Source: Aldehydirespirator sp965261105 (GTDB taxonomy: Bacteria > Actinomycetota > Acidimicrobiia > Acidimicrobiales > Aldehydirespiratoraceae). Taken from it: 64,000 bases of DNA. Under the pieces are notes generated by a model. It searched no databases, was not told the origin of the DNA, and was given only the letters and a program-made list of their open reading frames with translations. Below are positions 1-7,905 of this stretch, in pieces. The stretch is taken from contig CBDHCM010000006.1 of NCBI GenBank assembly GCA_965261105.1, positions 1,860,001 through 1,924,000 of the forward strand. Reading direction: 5' to 3'. A program made the translations under genes and the position numbers. Each line of letters opens with the position of its first letter. Position 1 is the stretch's first letter.

Positions 1-1227
1 CATCAGGTGCGCGACGATCCCCTCGAAGCGGGCCTGGTAGACCCGGCGGCGCCCGAAGCGGTTCTGGTAGCGGACTTGCACCCGGCCCTTGACTCCCTTG
101 GCGTACAGCAGCAGGTTCTGCTGGCGCGGGCTGAGCGAGCGCCACGGCACGTCACGCGAGATACCGTGCTCCTCGCACACGGCCTGCAGCAGCCGCGGGT
201 AGTAGCGGGACCGGTTCTCGGCCCACGGGGTGATCGCGCCGCCGGCGAGGGTGGCGTCGGGGTCGGGTACGACCAGCTGGGGGTCGACCTCGAACACGGT
301 GCCCAGGCCGTCGCAGTGGGTGCAGGCCCCGTAGGGCGAGTTGAACGAGAAGTTGCGGGGGGCCAGTTCCTCGAAGGACTTGCCGTCGGAGGGCCGGGCC
401 AGATGCTGGCTGAACACGATCCGCCGGGGCTCTTCGACGGCGTCGCCGCGGTCGTCATCGTCGCCGCGGGGCCGGGCCACGACATCGATCTCGGCGATCC
501 CGCCGGCGAGGCGCAGCGCGGTCTCCACCGAGTCGGTCAGCCGTCGCTCGACGCCCTCGCGCCGCACCAGCCGGTCCACCACCACGCTGATGTCGTGCAT
601 CTCGTAGCGGGCCAGTTCCAGGCCGTCGGCGCCGCCGGAGAGTCCGGTGGCGCCGGCCATGTCGGCCAGTTCCACCAGCTCGCCGTCGACGATGGCCCTG
701 GCGTATCCCTGTCCGGCCAGGTCGGTCAGCAGGGTGTCGTAGGTGCCCTTGCGGCCCCGCACCACCGGGGCCAGCACCTGGAAGCGGGTGCCGGACTCCA
801 TCTCCAGGATGCGGTCGACGATCTGCTGGGGTGTCTGGCGGCTCAGGCGCTCGCCGGTCTCGGGGTCGTGGGGCACGCCGATGCGGGCGTACAGCAGCCG
901 CAGGTAGTCGTACACCTCGGTGACGGTGCCGACGGTGGAGCGGGGGTTGCGCGACGCGCTCTTCTGGTCGATGGAGATGGCCGGCGACAGCCCCTCGATG
1001 AAGTCGACGTCGGGCTTGTCCATCTGGCCCAGGAACTGCCGGGCGTAGGCTGACAGCGATTCCACGTAGCGGCGCTGGCCCTCAGCGTAGATGGTGTCGA
1101 AGGCCAGGGAGCTCTTTCCCGAGCCCGACAGCCCGGTGATCACGATGAGCTGGTCCCGCGGCAGGTCGAGGTGAACATCCCGGAGGTTGTGCTCGCGCGC
1201 CCCCGAGATCACCAGCCGCTCAGCCAC
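1..1227 (-). CDS. uvrA: UvrA, excinuclease ABC subunit A (N-terminal 409 codons, runs off the left edge)
   Basis: Damage-recognition ATPase of nucleotide excision repair; it loads UvrB on lesions. The visible part starts MAERLVISGAREHNL, has the Walker A motif GLSGSGKS at about residues 32-39, and shortly before the edge shows a zinc-binding stretch containing ACTHCDGLG. The rest of the protein lies outside the window. A GTG start at 1227 gives the usual UvrA N-terminus; GGAG lies directly against it, so a second GTG about 15 bases downstream is a possible alternative. A LexA-like palindrome sits about 34 bp upstream, suggesting SOS control. uvrB is encoded 4.5 kb away on the same strand. Confidence 0.97.
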   Translation of the reverse strand, partial: MAERLVISGAREHNLRDVHLDLPRDQLIVITGLSGSGKSSLAFDTIYAEGQRRYVESLSAYARQFLGQMDKPDVDFIEGLSPAISIDQKSASRNPRSTVGTVTEVYDYLRLLYARIGVPHDPETGERLSRQTPQQIVDRILEMESGTRFQVLAPVVRGRKGTYDTLLTDLAGQGYARAIVDGELVELADMAGATGLSGGADGLELARYEMHDISVVVDRLVRREGVERRLTDSVETALRLAGGIAEIDVVARPRGDDDDRGDAVEEPRRIVFSQHLARPSDGKSFEELAPRNFSFNSPYGACTHCDGLGTVFEVDPQLVVPDPDATLAGGAITPWAENRSRYYPRLLQAVCEEHGISRDVPWRSLSPRQQNLLLYAKGVKGRVQVRYQNRFGRRRVYQARFEGIVAHLM

Positions 1228-1260
1228 CTCCGCACTCTAGCCGCTGGGTCTGTACGTGCA

Positions 1261-1276
1261 GCGAACAACTGTTCGC
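1261..1276. promoter_or_regulatory. LexA/SOS-box-like palindrome upstream of uvrA
   Basis: Perfect palindrome except the centre: GCGAACAACTGTTCGC. It fits the Gram-positive and actinobacterial LexA pattern CGAAC-N4-GTTCG. It lies 34 bp before the uvrA start codon, where it would overlap a promoter. Seen: the palindrome and its position. Known: uvrA is a standard LexA regulon gene. Inferred: SOS repression of uvrA. No similar box is seen before uvrB or polA. Confidence 0.75.
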
Positions 1277-1298
1277 AAATCGCCGGTGAGGGCCCCCG

Positions 1299-2093
1299 TC
1301 AGTGCCATAGGGCGACGGCAATTGTGGCGTTGTCGTTGAGGCCCAGCCGGAGGGCCTCGGATAGGACGCGGTTGGCCACGTCTTCAGCAGTCTCAGCGCC
1401 GGATCCGCAAACCGCTCCGATGCCGCCGGCCTCGGAGTCGTCCGACAACCATTCGATGCCGTGGGCGTACACGAAGGGCTCCCAGGCGCCGTCGCTGGCG
1501 AGGATCACCGCGTCGGGCCGCGATCCAGCTCCGGACTCCCCCACTATCTCCACTTCGACCAGGCCCGCGCCATCGCCTCCGTGCATCGGTGGCATTCCCA
1601 GGCAGATGTCGATGCTGCCGTCGGGAGTCCGGTGGGGACGGCCGCAGCAGTAGCCGCCGAAGCCGTCCGGCCCAGCCGTGGCCACGAAGGCCAGAGTGTC
1701 GCCCATCCAGCCGATGAGCAGACCACCCTCAGGCGTCCAGGCGGCGACGCACAGCGTGCTCATTGGGAACATGAACAGGGGCAGCCGCCGCGACCACTCC
1801 TCTGGACCCGTCAGGGCGAGCACCCGCTCGTTGGCCTCCCCGAAGGCAGCGGCCATCTCATCCGGGCTTGCGATCCGCCGGGGCAGCCCCTCCACCGTCG
1901 CCTGCGCGGCCTCGTCGCCGCGGGTGTGCCCGCCCAGCCCGTCGGCCACTGCGATGACCCAACTCCCGTCGTCCTCCGACAGCACGGCCAACGCCCGGTC
2001 CTCGTTCACCTTCCGAGGCCCGGTGTCACTCACCGCCGCCACCGAGGCCCCATGCCCCGGCGCGAGCGAGTCGATTGTCTCGGAGCCACCCAT
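1299..2093 (-). CDS. PP2C-family protein phosphatase
   Basis: Probable metal-dependent Ser/Thr phosphatase of the PP2C/SpoIIE-like type, 264 aa. Seen in order: SDTGPRKVNEDRA (metal-binding region, N/D), VADGLGGHTRGDEAA (the DG..G signature), GWMGDT, ILASDGAWEP and LNDNATIAVAL near the C-terminus, all typical PP2C blocks. No membrane segment is seen, so it is likely cytosolic. I chose ATG at 2093; a start at 2123 would overlap the preceding gene by 23 bp. It follows the small coiled-coil ORF on the same strand with a gap of only 7 bp, so the two are probably cotranscribed. No partner kinase is in the window. Confidence 0.88.
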   Translation of the reverse strand: MGGSETIDSLAPGHGASVAAVSDTGPRKVNEDRALAVLSEDDGSWVIAVADGLGGHTRGDEAAQATVEGLPRRIASPDEMAAAFGEANERVLALTGPEEWSRRLPLFMFPMSTLCVAAWTPEGGLLIGWMGDTLAFVATAGPDGFGGYCCGRPHRTPDGSIDICLGMPPMHGGDGAGLVEVEIVGESGAGSRPDAVILASDGAWEPFVYAHGIEWLSDDSEAGGIGAVCGSGAETAEDVANRVLSEALRLGLNDNATIAVALWH

Positions 2094-2100
2094 GCCACGA

Positions 2101-2379
2101 TCATGCCACCGCGGCGCCGTCATCGTCTTGATGCTCGATCACGGCAAGGACGGCTTCCGCTCGCGCCTCCAACTCCGCCAACGCGGCCGACAACGCTTCG
2201 CACCTCTTCATGATCTCGCGGAGTTCCTCGGTGGGAGTCCGTACGATGTCGACGAGGGCGCCCATCTCTGTCATATCGGCTGCCACCTGCCTGCCTGCCT
2301 TGCGCTCTTCCGCGGTTGTGACACCTCCGTCTGTGACGCAGGCCAGCATGGTGGGGATTCCGGCGTCCCTCCAGATCAT
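2101..2379 (-). CDS. Small coiled-coil hypothetical protein
   Basis: A 92-aa ORF just upstream of the PP2C gene on the same strand. I recognise no family. The C-terminal half (about residues 45-85) is rich in Glu, Ala and Leu with heptad-like spacing and should form a coiled coil; there is no signal peptide or membrane segment. The assigned start is the last of five identical RBS+ATG units in a 16-bp tandem repeat; the other four ATGs enter other frames or run quickly into a stop. An internal ATG (residue 11) could also be the true start. A role linked to the phosphatase is a guess from adjacency only. Confidence 0.55.
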   Translation of the reverse strand: MIWRDAGIPTMLACVTDGGVTTAEERKAGRQVAADMTEMGALVDIVRTPTEELREIMKRCEALSAALAELEARAEAVLAVIEHQDDDGAAVA

Positions 2380-2446
2380 GGGCCCTCCAGATCATGGGCC
2401 CTCCAGATCATGGGCCCTCCAGATCATGGGCCCTCCAGATCATGAC
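2367..2446 (-). repeat. Tandem 16-bp repeat, five copies, each an RBS plus ATG
   Basis: Five consecutive copies (the last shortened) of a 16-bp unit. On the minus strand each unit reads GGAGGGCCCATGATCT, a strong Shine-Dalgarno followed 5 bases later by ATG. ATGs fall at 2379, 2395, 2411, 2427 and 2443. Because 16 is not a multiple of 3, successive ATGs open different frames; only the one at 2379 opens the 92-aa ORF. The copy number is the sort of feature that could change by slippage. Confidence 0.93.
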
Positions 2447-2508
2447 GGTGCTAGACGACCGCGAAGAGCGGGTCGGTCTCGTATGGCCCCGAGTCGGAGC
2501 CAGTCTGT

Positions 2509-3813
2509 TCAAAGGCACCCGCTCGGGGCTCGGCTGTTCGAGGCTCGGCCGTTCGATTGGGCGCTTGCCGTCGGTCGGTTGAGTTCGCCGGCCCCTGTGA
2601 TCGGGGGCGGGCCGTGGATCGGGGGCGGGTCGGGCGCTCGTGAGGGGCCGTGGCGGATGCGTTCAGGGGGTGCGATCGTGTGAAGATTGCCCTTGGGCAC
2701 GACGCGCCAGTCATTGTGATGGACCTTGTCGTGGCAACCCCAGCACAGCGGCATCAAATTGTCGATGTCGGTGGGACCGCCCTGGGACCTGGGCCGGATG
2801 TGATGGGCCTGGCACCAAGCGGAGTGCTCGCCGCAGCCTCCGCATCCGCCGTAGCGGGCGAGCAGCGCATCCATCTGAGCCTTGGTGGGCCGCGGCAGAG
2901 CGGAGCCCCGCCAAAGGGGCAGGCCCTTGCTGCTGAATACGACTCCCACGATCCTGGCGTTGCAGAACTGCTCTTCGAGCACGCTCTGGGGGATCACGCC
3001 GCCGTCAGCGATCTCGGCGAACACCTTGTCGCCCTCGGGGCTCAGGTGCTGAACGATGGTGATGTCAGCCGAAGGCCTGCTTCCGTGGCCGTCGGCCGAG
3101 CCGCTGGGCGCCGTCAGTGTCTCGAGGGCGTCGACAAGCCGCTGGGGAAGCGTGCGCTGCTCGCCGCCGGGACTGTCGACATCGCATCGCCGCAGCCGCT
3201 CGGCCTCCTTGAGCAGCCGCGTGCGCATCTTCGCCCCAACGACGGGGTCCAACTCGCCCCGCAGGTGAACCATGCCGTCGTCGCCGTTCCAGATGTTCAG
3301 CCGTCGCCGGGCCCGCTTCCGCCGGTAGTCGCTCTCGCCGCCGTCGTCCTGACGCTGCGCAACCCACCGGCCCGCCTCCTGGGCGAACTGCTCCGGCGAC
3401 AGCGAAGCAGCCTTCTCCAACAGACCGCCGTCCCGCTCGACCTGGGCGGCACTGGTCTTCTCCGAAGCTTGAGCGAGCGTCTTGGCATTGGCCAAGGAGA
3501 TTTCCCCGTCTGTCACGGCGTCGCGCACGTTAGGCATCGACTGCAAGTGCTCGACCGCCTTGACCTGTCCGGCGGCGTCCCTCCTGGACAGCCCCGCCGC
3601 CTGGGCCAGAACCCCAGCACCGCCGTCGCCGTGACGCTCACCGGCCGCGACCAGCGCGGCCGCGTCACCCTGCAACATCGCCACCTGCGCCGCGAACGCC
3701 TTCGATTCCGACAGCACCCGTCGCGCATCCACAGTTGAAGCGCCCCCAGAGTTGACCAGACGGATCAACTCCGCCAGTCCCTCCCGCACCTGTTGCACCG
3801 CTGTCAGCATCAT
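2509..3813 (-). CDS. DUF222 / HNH endonuclease domain protein (13E12-repeat-like family)
   Basis: About 434 aa. The N-terminal two thirds look like the DUF222 region common in actinobacterial HNH proteins (ANAKTLAQASE..., the Arg-rich RRKRARRRLNIW stretch, MVHLRGELDPVVGAK). The C-terminal HNH module is clear: CGGCGEHSAWCQAHHI, then GGPTDIDNLMPLC and CHDKVHH, with the Cys pairs for structural zinc and the catalytic His region. The last roughly 50 residues are a Pro/Arg-rich tail. Such proteins occur in many copies in actinobacterial genomes, often on mobile DNA; their biological role is poorly known. Several clustered ATGs (3858, 3813, 3810) make the start uncertain; I used 3813. Confidence 0.85.
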   Translation of the reverse strand: MMLTAVQQVREGLAELIRLVNSGGASTVDARRVLSESKAFAAQVAMLQGDAAALVAAGERHGDGGAGVLAQAAGLSRRDAAGQVKAVEHLQSMPNVRDAVTDGEISLANAKTLAQASEKTSAAQVERDGGLLEKAASLSPEQFAQEAGRWVAQRQDDGGESDYRRKRARRRLNIWNGDDGMVHLRGELDPVVGAKMRTRLLKEAERLRRCDVDSPGGEQRTLPQRLVDALETLTAPSGSADGHGSRPSADITIVQHLSPEGDKVFAEIADGGVIPQSVLEEQFCNARIVGVVFSSKGLPLWRGSALPRPTKAQMDALLARYGGCGGCGEHSAWCQAHHIRPRSQGGPTDIDNLMPLCWGCHDKVHHNDWRVVPKGNLHTIAPPERIRHGPSRAPDPPPIHGPPPITGAGELNRPTASAQSNGRASNSRAPSGCL

Positions 3814-3938
3814 GATCACATCATGCCATAGGGTGTGACATTTCATCAGCATTATCAAGCATGATCAATCTATATAATGATATATTCATCATCGGATTGA
3901 ACGCACCTGGGGCTCCTGACGTCGTCAGAGCGGCTCGT

Positions 3939-3960
3939 TGGTAGGAATGCGGTATTACCA
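3939..3960. promoter_or_regulatory. Possible operator overlapping the antitoxin start
   Basis: The arms TGGTA and TACCA face each other across 12 bases and end on the first base of the antitoxin ATG. The preceding 80 bp, between the divergent HNH and antitoxin genes, is the most AT-rich stretch of the area and contains TATATAATGATATATTC, a likely promoter region. Autoregulation by the antitoxin is known for such pairs; here it is an inference. Confidence 0.35.
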
Positions 3961-4220
3961 TGGGAGATATGGCCGTGAAGAAGTTGTCGGTGGCTCTCGA
4001 CGAGACGGTGGCCAGGGAAGCCGCGTTCGCCGCGGAGAAGAAAGGGTTGAGCTTGTCGGCGTGGTTGAACGCAGCTGCCGAGCGAGCGCTCCTCATCGAG
4101 GGCGGCCTGGCAGCCATGGCCGAGTGGGAGGCCGAGGTCGGCCCACCGACCGCGGCGGACGTCGCCTGGGCGGACTCGGTGTTGAAACGCGTCGGCGGCG
4201 TGACGCCGGATCGACCGTGA
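3960..4220 (+). CDS. VapB-like antitoxin (ribbon-helix-helix type, putative)
   Basis: An 86-aa protein starting MGDMAVKKLSVALDETVA. The short N-terminal strand KLSVALDE followed by helices with LSAWLNAAAERAL resembles a ribbon-helix-helix DNA-binding antitoxin; the C-terminal part would bind the toxin. It overlaps the PIN-domain gene by 4 bp (GTGA), the usual order antitoxin then toxin, with translational coupling. A second ATG at 3969 (MAVKKLSV) is a possible alternative start. No strong Shine-Dalgarno is seen before 3960. Confidence 0.75.
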   Translation: MGDMAVKKLSVALDETVAREAAFAAEKKGLSLSAWLNAAAERALLIEGGLAAMAEWEAEVGPPTAADVAWADSVLKRVGGVTPDRP

Positions 4221-4597
4221 ACGGTTTGACCTACGACGCGGGTGCCCTGCTCGCGGCCGACAGGGGCGGTCAGCGGATCCGGGCGCTTCACCACCAGGCC
4301 TTGGAGAGCGGCATAGTCCCGGTCGTCCCCGCCGGAGTGCTGGCGCAGGCGTGGAGGGGTGGCCCGCAGCCAATGCTGTCGAGGCTGCTCGCCGGATGCC
4401 GGGTGGAGGAACTCGATGAGCCTCGGGCCCGGTCAGCCGGTGCTGCCTGCGCTCTGGCCGAGACTTCCGATGTGGTCGACGCCTCGGTAGCGGTGGGCGG
4501 CGCAGCCCGCGGCGATGTAGTCATCACCAGTGATGCGGCCGACATACAGCATCTCGCCAGTGCCATTGGTCTGCGAATCGAGACCGTGACAATCTGA
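4217..4597 (+). CDS. PIN-domain toxin (VapC-like)
   Basis: A 126-aa PIN-fold protein, predicted Mg-dependent ribonuclease. Acidic motifs are in the expected places: LTYDAGALLA at the N-terminus, SDVVDASVA in the middle and VVITSDAADI near the C-terminus. Family members cleave tRNA or rRNA when freed from the antitoxin. The GTG start at 4217 sits inside the stop region of the antitoxin gene. The target RNA cannot be told from the sequence. Confidence 0.85.
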   Translation: MNGLTYDAGALLAADRGGQRIRALHHQALESGIVPVVPAGVLAQAWRGGPQPMLSRLLAGCRVEELDEPRARSAGAACALAETSDVVDASVAVGGAARGDVVITSDAADIQHLASAIGLRIETVTI

Positions 4598-4727
4598 CCT
4601 TCACCCCCAGCGGCCGTGATGTTGCGGCGCCGGCTGGGCTCGCCGACTCCCCGGCCCCCGCGACAGGGACCAGCGCGATCATCCGGGCCGTCCCGCGGGC
4701 ACTCCCAAGATCTGAGGAGGATCAAAG

Positions 4728-5171
4728 ATGATGGGTACCATTCCCTTCGGGCGCGACTCGTGGGTTGCGGTGAACCTGTATTCGATGCGCACCGACGGAC
4801 GACAGACCCTGACCCTCGACGGCAAGCCACCGCCGAACTACAGCCCGGCCGAGACCGTGGCCTACCTCAACAAGTACGAGGTCGGACCCCACGAGCTCGG
4901 GCTCGGCGGCACGTTCTACTGCATCAAGACCAACGAGCCCCAGCCTCCGGACCTGGTCTCAGCGCTGCTGGAGGCCCTGACCGCCCGGGGCCGCGGGCGA
5001 TGGCTCCGAGCCGTGCGCGACCCCGTGCGCGAGCACACGTTCCAACTGTGGGACGCAGAGGGCCGGCTCCTCGACGACCAGCGCCCGAAATGCACCTGCG
5101 GCGCCGGCATCGCAGTGGACCCGGACACGGTCACGTGCTGGAGCGGAGCCGATGTCTTCGAAGCAGCCTGA
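4728..5171 (+). CDS. Hypothetical protein, 147 aa
   Basis: I recognise no family. A good Shine-Dalgarno (GAGGAGG) 9 bases before the ATG supports expression. The protein is soluble with no signal peptide. Aromatic residues and LSYS-like segments are spread through the first 60 residues; the C-terminus carries a small CTCGAG...TCW cysteine cluster that could bind a metal. It lies between two toxin-antitoxin pairs, with the next gene convergent, so context does not suggest a role. Confidence 0.6.
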   Translation: MMGTIPFGRDSWVAVNLYSMRTDGRQTLTLDGKPPPNYSPAETVAYLNKYEVGPHELGLGGTFYCIKTNEPQPPDLVSALLEALTARGRGRWLRAVRDPVREHTFQLWDAEGRLLDDQRPKCTCGAGIAVDPDTVTCWSGADVFEAA

Positions 5172-5178
5172 CCCACTC

Positions 5179-5442
5179 TCAGCCTGGTCGGTAGACGTGC
5201 CGGCGGTGTTGGATTCGGTGAATCATCACCACCCTCTCCTCTTCCATGATCGCGTAGATGATGCGATAGTCGCCCCGTCGGGCCGACCAGAGACCCTCAA
5301 ACTCGCCGCCTAGCGGTTTCCCGAGCCGTAGCGGGTTCTCTGTCAACGGCCCTGTGATCGTTGCCATTGCGGCGTGACGTACCTTGTCTGGCAGTTGGCC
5401 AATGTTACGCATGGCCTCAGGCGTGATCCTCGCCCGGTACAC
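5179..5442 (-). CDS. RelE/ParE-family toxin
   Basis: An 87-aa protein of typical RelE length: MYRARITPEAMRNIGQLP at the N-terminus, then KPLGGEFEGLWSARRGDYR and IIYAI...VMIHRIQHRRHVYR, the strands and basic residues of the RelE fold used for mRNA cleavage on the ribosome. GTG start at 5442, 17 bp behind the antitoxin stop, antitoxin first. Some members of the superfamily poison gyrase instead (ParE); the C-terminal H-R-R-H-Y-R block favours RelE. Confidence 0.88.
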   Translation of the reverse strand: MYRARITPEAMRNIGQLPDKVRHAAMATITGPLTENPLRLGKPLGGEFEGLWSARRGDYRIIYAIMEEERVVMIHRIQHRRHVYRPG

Positions 5443-5459
5443 GAGGCGGCCTCAGGGCC

Positions 5460-5726
5460 TCAGAAGCGGTCGGGAAGAGGTAGGTGTTTCCCTTCGGCGG
5501 CTTCCTTTCGTGATATGCGCAACGACTCCACGAGTTCTTCATCGCTCAGGATGTCGAGGGTCTCCTCCAGCGACTCAAGGTCATCGGGGCTCATCAGGAT
5601 GAACGAGGGTCGGCCGTTGCGGGTCACCAGGATGCGGTCGTGCTGGCGCTCCACCCGGTCGGCCATCTCAGAGAGATGGGCCTTGACTTCGGAGAACGGG
5701 AGCGTCTCAGTCACGAGCGCTAGCAT
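5460..5726 (-). CDS. Phd/YefM-family antitoxin
   Basis: An 88-aa antitoxin for the downstream RelE-like toxin. The N-terminal Phd/YefM DNA-binding fold is clear: LPFSEVKAHLSEMADRV, then ILVTRNGRPSFILMSPDDLESLEETLDIL. The acidic, flexible C-terminus would wrap the toxin. The AT-richer stretch just upstream (5727-5756) separates it from uvrB and probably holds the promoter, which such antitoxins repress themselves. Confidence 0.88.
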   Translation of the reverse strand: MLALVTETLPFSEVKAHLSEMADRVERQHDRILVTRNGRPSFILMSPDDLESLEETLDILSDEELVESLRISRKEAAEGKHLPLPDRF

Positions 5727-5756
5727 AGATCATAATTCTGACCTGACAACAACCTA

Positions 5757-7829
5757 TCAGCCGCGGATCTCGGCCAGCTCTCGGCGCAGGTCCTTGATCT
5801 CGTCGCGCAACCGGGCCGCGTACTCGAAGCGCAGGTCGGCGGCGGCGTCGCGCATCTCCTCGTCGAGGGTGCGGATCAGGCGCTCCAGCTCGGCGTCGGG
5901 CAGCTCGCCCAAGTCCGGGCCCTCCCGGCGGCGGCGGGCCGCGGCCAGTCCCCCGCCCGCCTCTCCGCCCACGTCGCCGTCCGGCACGGGCGCCCCGCCG
6001 CGGTCGGGGCGGATCATGGCCAGGATGTTGGTGACCGCCTTGCGGATGGTGGTCGGGTCGATGCCGTGGACCTCGTTGTGGGCCTGCTGCAGGCCCCGGC
6101 GCCGCATCGTCTCCGACATGGCCCGCCGCATCGAGTCGGTCACCGCATCCGCGTACATGATCACCTGGCCGTCGACGTTGCGAGCCGCCCGCCCCATGGT
6201 CTGGATCAGCGACGTCTCGCTGCGCAGGAAGCCCTCCTTGTCGGCGTCGAGGATCGCCACCAGCGACACCTCGGGAAGATCCAGCCCCTCCCGCAGCAGG
6301 TTTATGCCCACCAGCACGTCGAACTCCCCCAGGCGCAGGTCGCGCAGGATCTCGATGCGCTGGATGGTGTCGACCTCGCTGTGCAGGTACCGCACCCGCA
6401 GGCCCCGCTCCAGCAGGTACTCGGCCAGGTCCTCGGCCATCTTCTTGGTGAGGGTGGTCACCAGCACCCGCTGGTCGCGGCCGGTCGTCACCGCGATCTC
6501 CTCCAGCAGGTCGTCGATCTGGCCCTTGGTCGGCTTCACCACCACCTCGGGATCCACCAGCCCGGTGGGCCGTACGATCTGCTCCACGACCTGGTCCGAC
6601 ACGCTCAACTCGTAGGCGCTGGGCGTGGCCGACATGAAGATCACCTGGTTGAGCCGGCTCATCACCTCGTCGAAGCGCAGCGGCCGGTTGTCGGCCGCCG
6701 ACGGCAACCGGAAGCCGTGCTCGATCAGGGTCTCCTTGCGGCTGCGGTCGCCCTCGTACTGGCCGTGCAGCTGGGGCACGGCCACATGCGACTCGTCGAT
6801 CACCATCAAGAAGTCCTCGGGGAAGTAGTCGATCAACGTGTACGGCGACTCGCCCGGGCCCCGGCCGTCGATGGGTGCCGAGTAGTTCTCGATGCCGTTG
6901 CAATAGCCGAGTTCGGCCATCATCTCCAGGTCATAGCTGGTGCGCATCTGCAGGCGCTGGGCCTCCAGAAGCTTGCCCTCAGCCTCGAAGTACGCCAGAC
7001 GCTCGGCCAGTTCCTTCTCGATGCGCCCGACGGCGACCTGCATCCGCGGCGCGCTGGTGGCGTAGTGGGTGGCCGGGAACACCACCAGGTCCTCCAGGGT
7101 CTCCAGCCGCTCGCCGGTGAGCGGATCGACCACCGTGATGCGCTCCACCTCGTCGCCGAAGAGCTCCACCCGCACGGCGGTCTCGTCGTAGGCGGGATGG
7201 ATCTCGATGGTGTCGCCCCTCACCCGGAACTTGCCCCGCACCAGGTTCATGTCGTTGCGCTCGTACTGCATGTCCACCAGGCGGCGAAGGATCGAGCGCT
7301 GGTCGTACTCCCCGCCGGCGTGCAGCACAAGGAGCTGGGTCTCGTACTCCTCGGGTGAGCCGAGCCCGTAGATGGCCGACACCGACGCCACCACGATCGT
7401 GTCCCGCCGGGTGAGCAGCGCCGAGGTGGCCGAGTGGCGCAGCCGGTCGATCTCGTCGTTGACCGAGGAGTCCTTCTCGATGTAGGTGTCGCTGGCCGCC
7501 ATGTACGCCTCGGGCTGGTAGTAGTCGTAGTAGCTGACGAAGTACTCCACCCGGTTGTGGGGGAACAGCTCCCGAAGCTCGTTGGCGAGCTGGGCGGCCA
7601 GCGACTTGTTGGGGGCCAGCACCAGCGTGGGCCGCTGGGCCCGCTCGATGGTCCAGGCGATGGTGGCGCTCTTGCCCGAGCCGGTGATTCCCAGCAGCGT
7701 CTGGAAGCGGTGCCCGGCGGCCACCCCCGCGGCCAGATCCTCTATGGCCTTGGGCTGGTCGCCGGCGGGCTCGAACGGGGCCACCACCTCGAAGGTCCGC
7801 CGATCGCTGGGCACCGTCACCGGCGGCAT
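5757..7829 (-). CDS. uvrB: UvrB, excinuclease ABC subunit B
   Basis: Helicase-like damage-verification subunit of nucleotide excision repair; works with UvrA and UvrC. About 690 aa, full length. Seen: FEPAGDQPKAI (Q-like motif), Walker A GITGSGKS, the beta-hairpin YYDYYQPEAY used for lesion probing, VIDESH (DEAD-type box), the RecA-2 motifs GINLLREGLDLP and QTMGRAARN, and the C-terminal UVR motif LRFEYAARLRDEIKDLR for UvrC contact. I prefer ATG 7829 over GTG 7859, because the extra residues VSEANKSGR are encoded by a dispersed repeat. No SOS box is seen upstream. Confidence 0.97.
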   Translation of the reverse strand: MPPVTVPSDRRTFEVVAPFEPAGDQPKAIEDLAAGVAAGHRFQTLLGITGSGKSATIAWTIERAQRPTLVLAPNKSLAAQLANELRELFPHNRVEYFVSYYDYYQPEAYMAASDTYIEKDSSVNDEIDRLRHSATSALLTRRDTIVVASVSAIYGLGSPEEYETQLLVLHAGGEYDQRSILRRLVDMQYERNDMNLVRGKFRVRGDTIEIHPAYDETAVRVELFGDEVERITVVDPLTGERLETLEDLVVFPATHYATSAPRMQVAVGRIEKELAERLAYFEAEGKLLEAQRLQMRTSYDLEMMAELGYCNGIENYSAPIDGRGPGESPYTLIDYFPEDFLMVIDESHVAVPQLHGQYEGDRSRKETLIEHGFRLPSAADNRPLRFDEVMSRLNQVIFMSATPSAYELSVSDQVVEQIVRPTGLVDPEVVVKPTKGQIDDLLEEIAVTTGRDQRVLVTTLTKKMAEDLAEYLLERGLRVRYLHSEVDTIQRIEILRDLRLGEFDVLVGINLLREGLDLPEVSLVAILDADKEGFLRSETSLIQTMGRAARNVDGQVIMYADAVTDSMRRAMSETMRRRGLQQAHNEVHGIDPTTIRKAVTNILAMIRPDRGGAPVPDGDVGGEAGGGLAAARRRREGPDLGELPDAELERLIRTLDEEMRDAAADLRFEYAARLRDEIKDLRRELAEIRG

Positions 7830-7834
7830 CTCTC

Positions 7835-7874
7835 TCCCGCTCTTGTTCGCTTCACTCACGGGCCGCTCGGACCC
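7835..7874 (-). repeat. Dispersed repeat, copy 1 (upstream of uvrB)
   Basis: On the minus strand the core reads CGAGCGGCCCGTGAGTGAAG followed by CGAACAAGAGCGGGA, directly before the uvrB start. The same core occurs at 48,970-49,066 (before hpt, same orientation) and at 48,201-48,297 (inverted). The terminal GAGCGGGAG can serve as a ribosome binding site. Confidence 0.8.
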
Positions 7875-7905
7875 TTGCCGCCGATGGTACCGGCGCGGCG
7901 GCGAG

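Noticed and set aside
7..1053. Long plus-strand ORF over uvrA
   Set aside because: It is the GC-rich shadow of uvrA; similar long antisense ORFs occur opposite rpsA, polA, gcvP, mtr, glpD and the permeases, without recognisable motifs.
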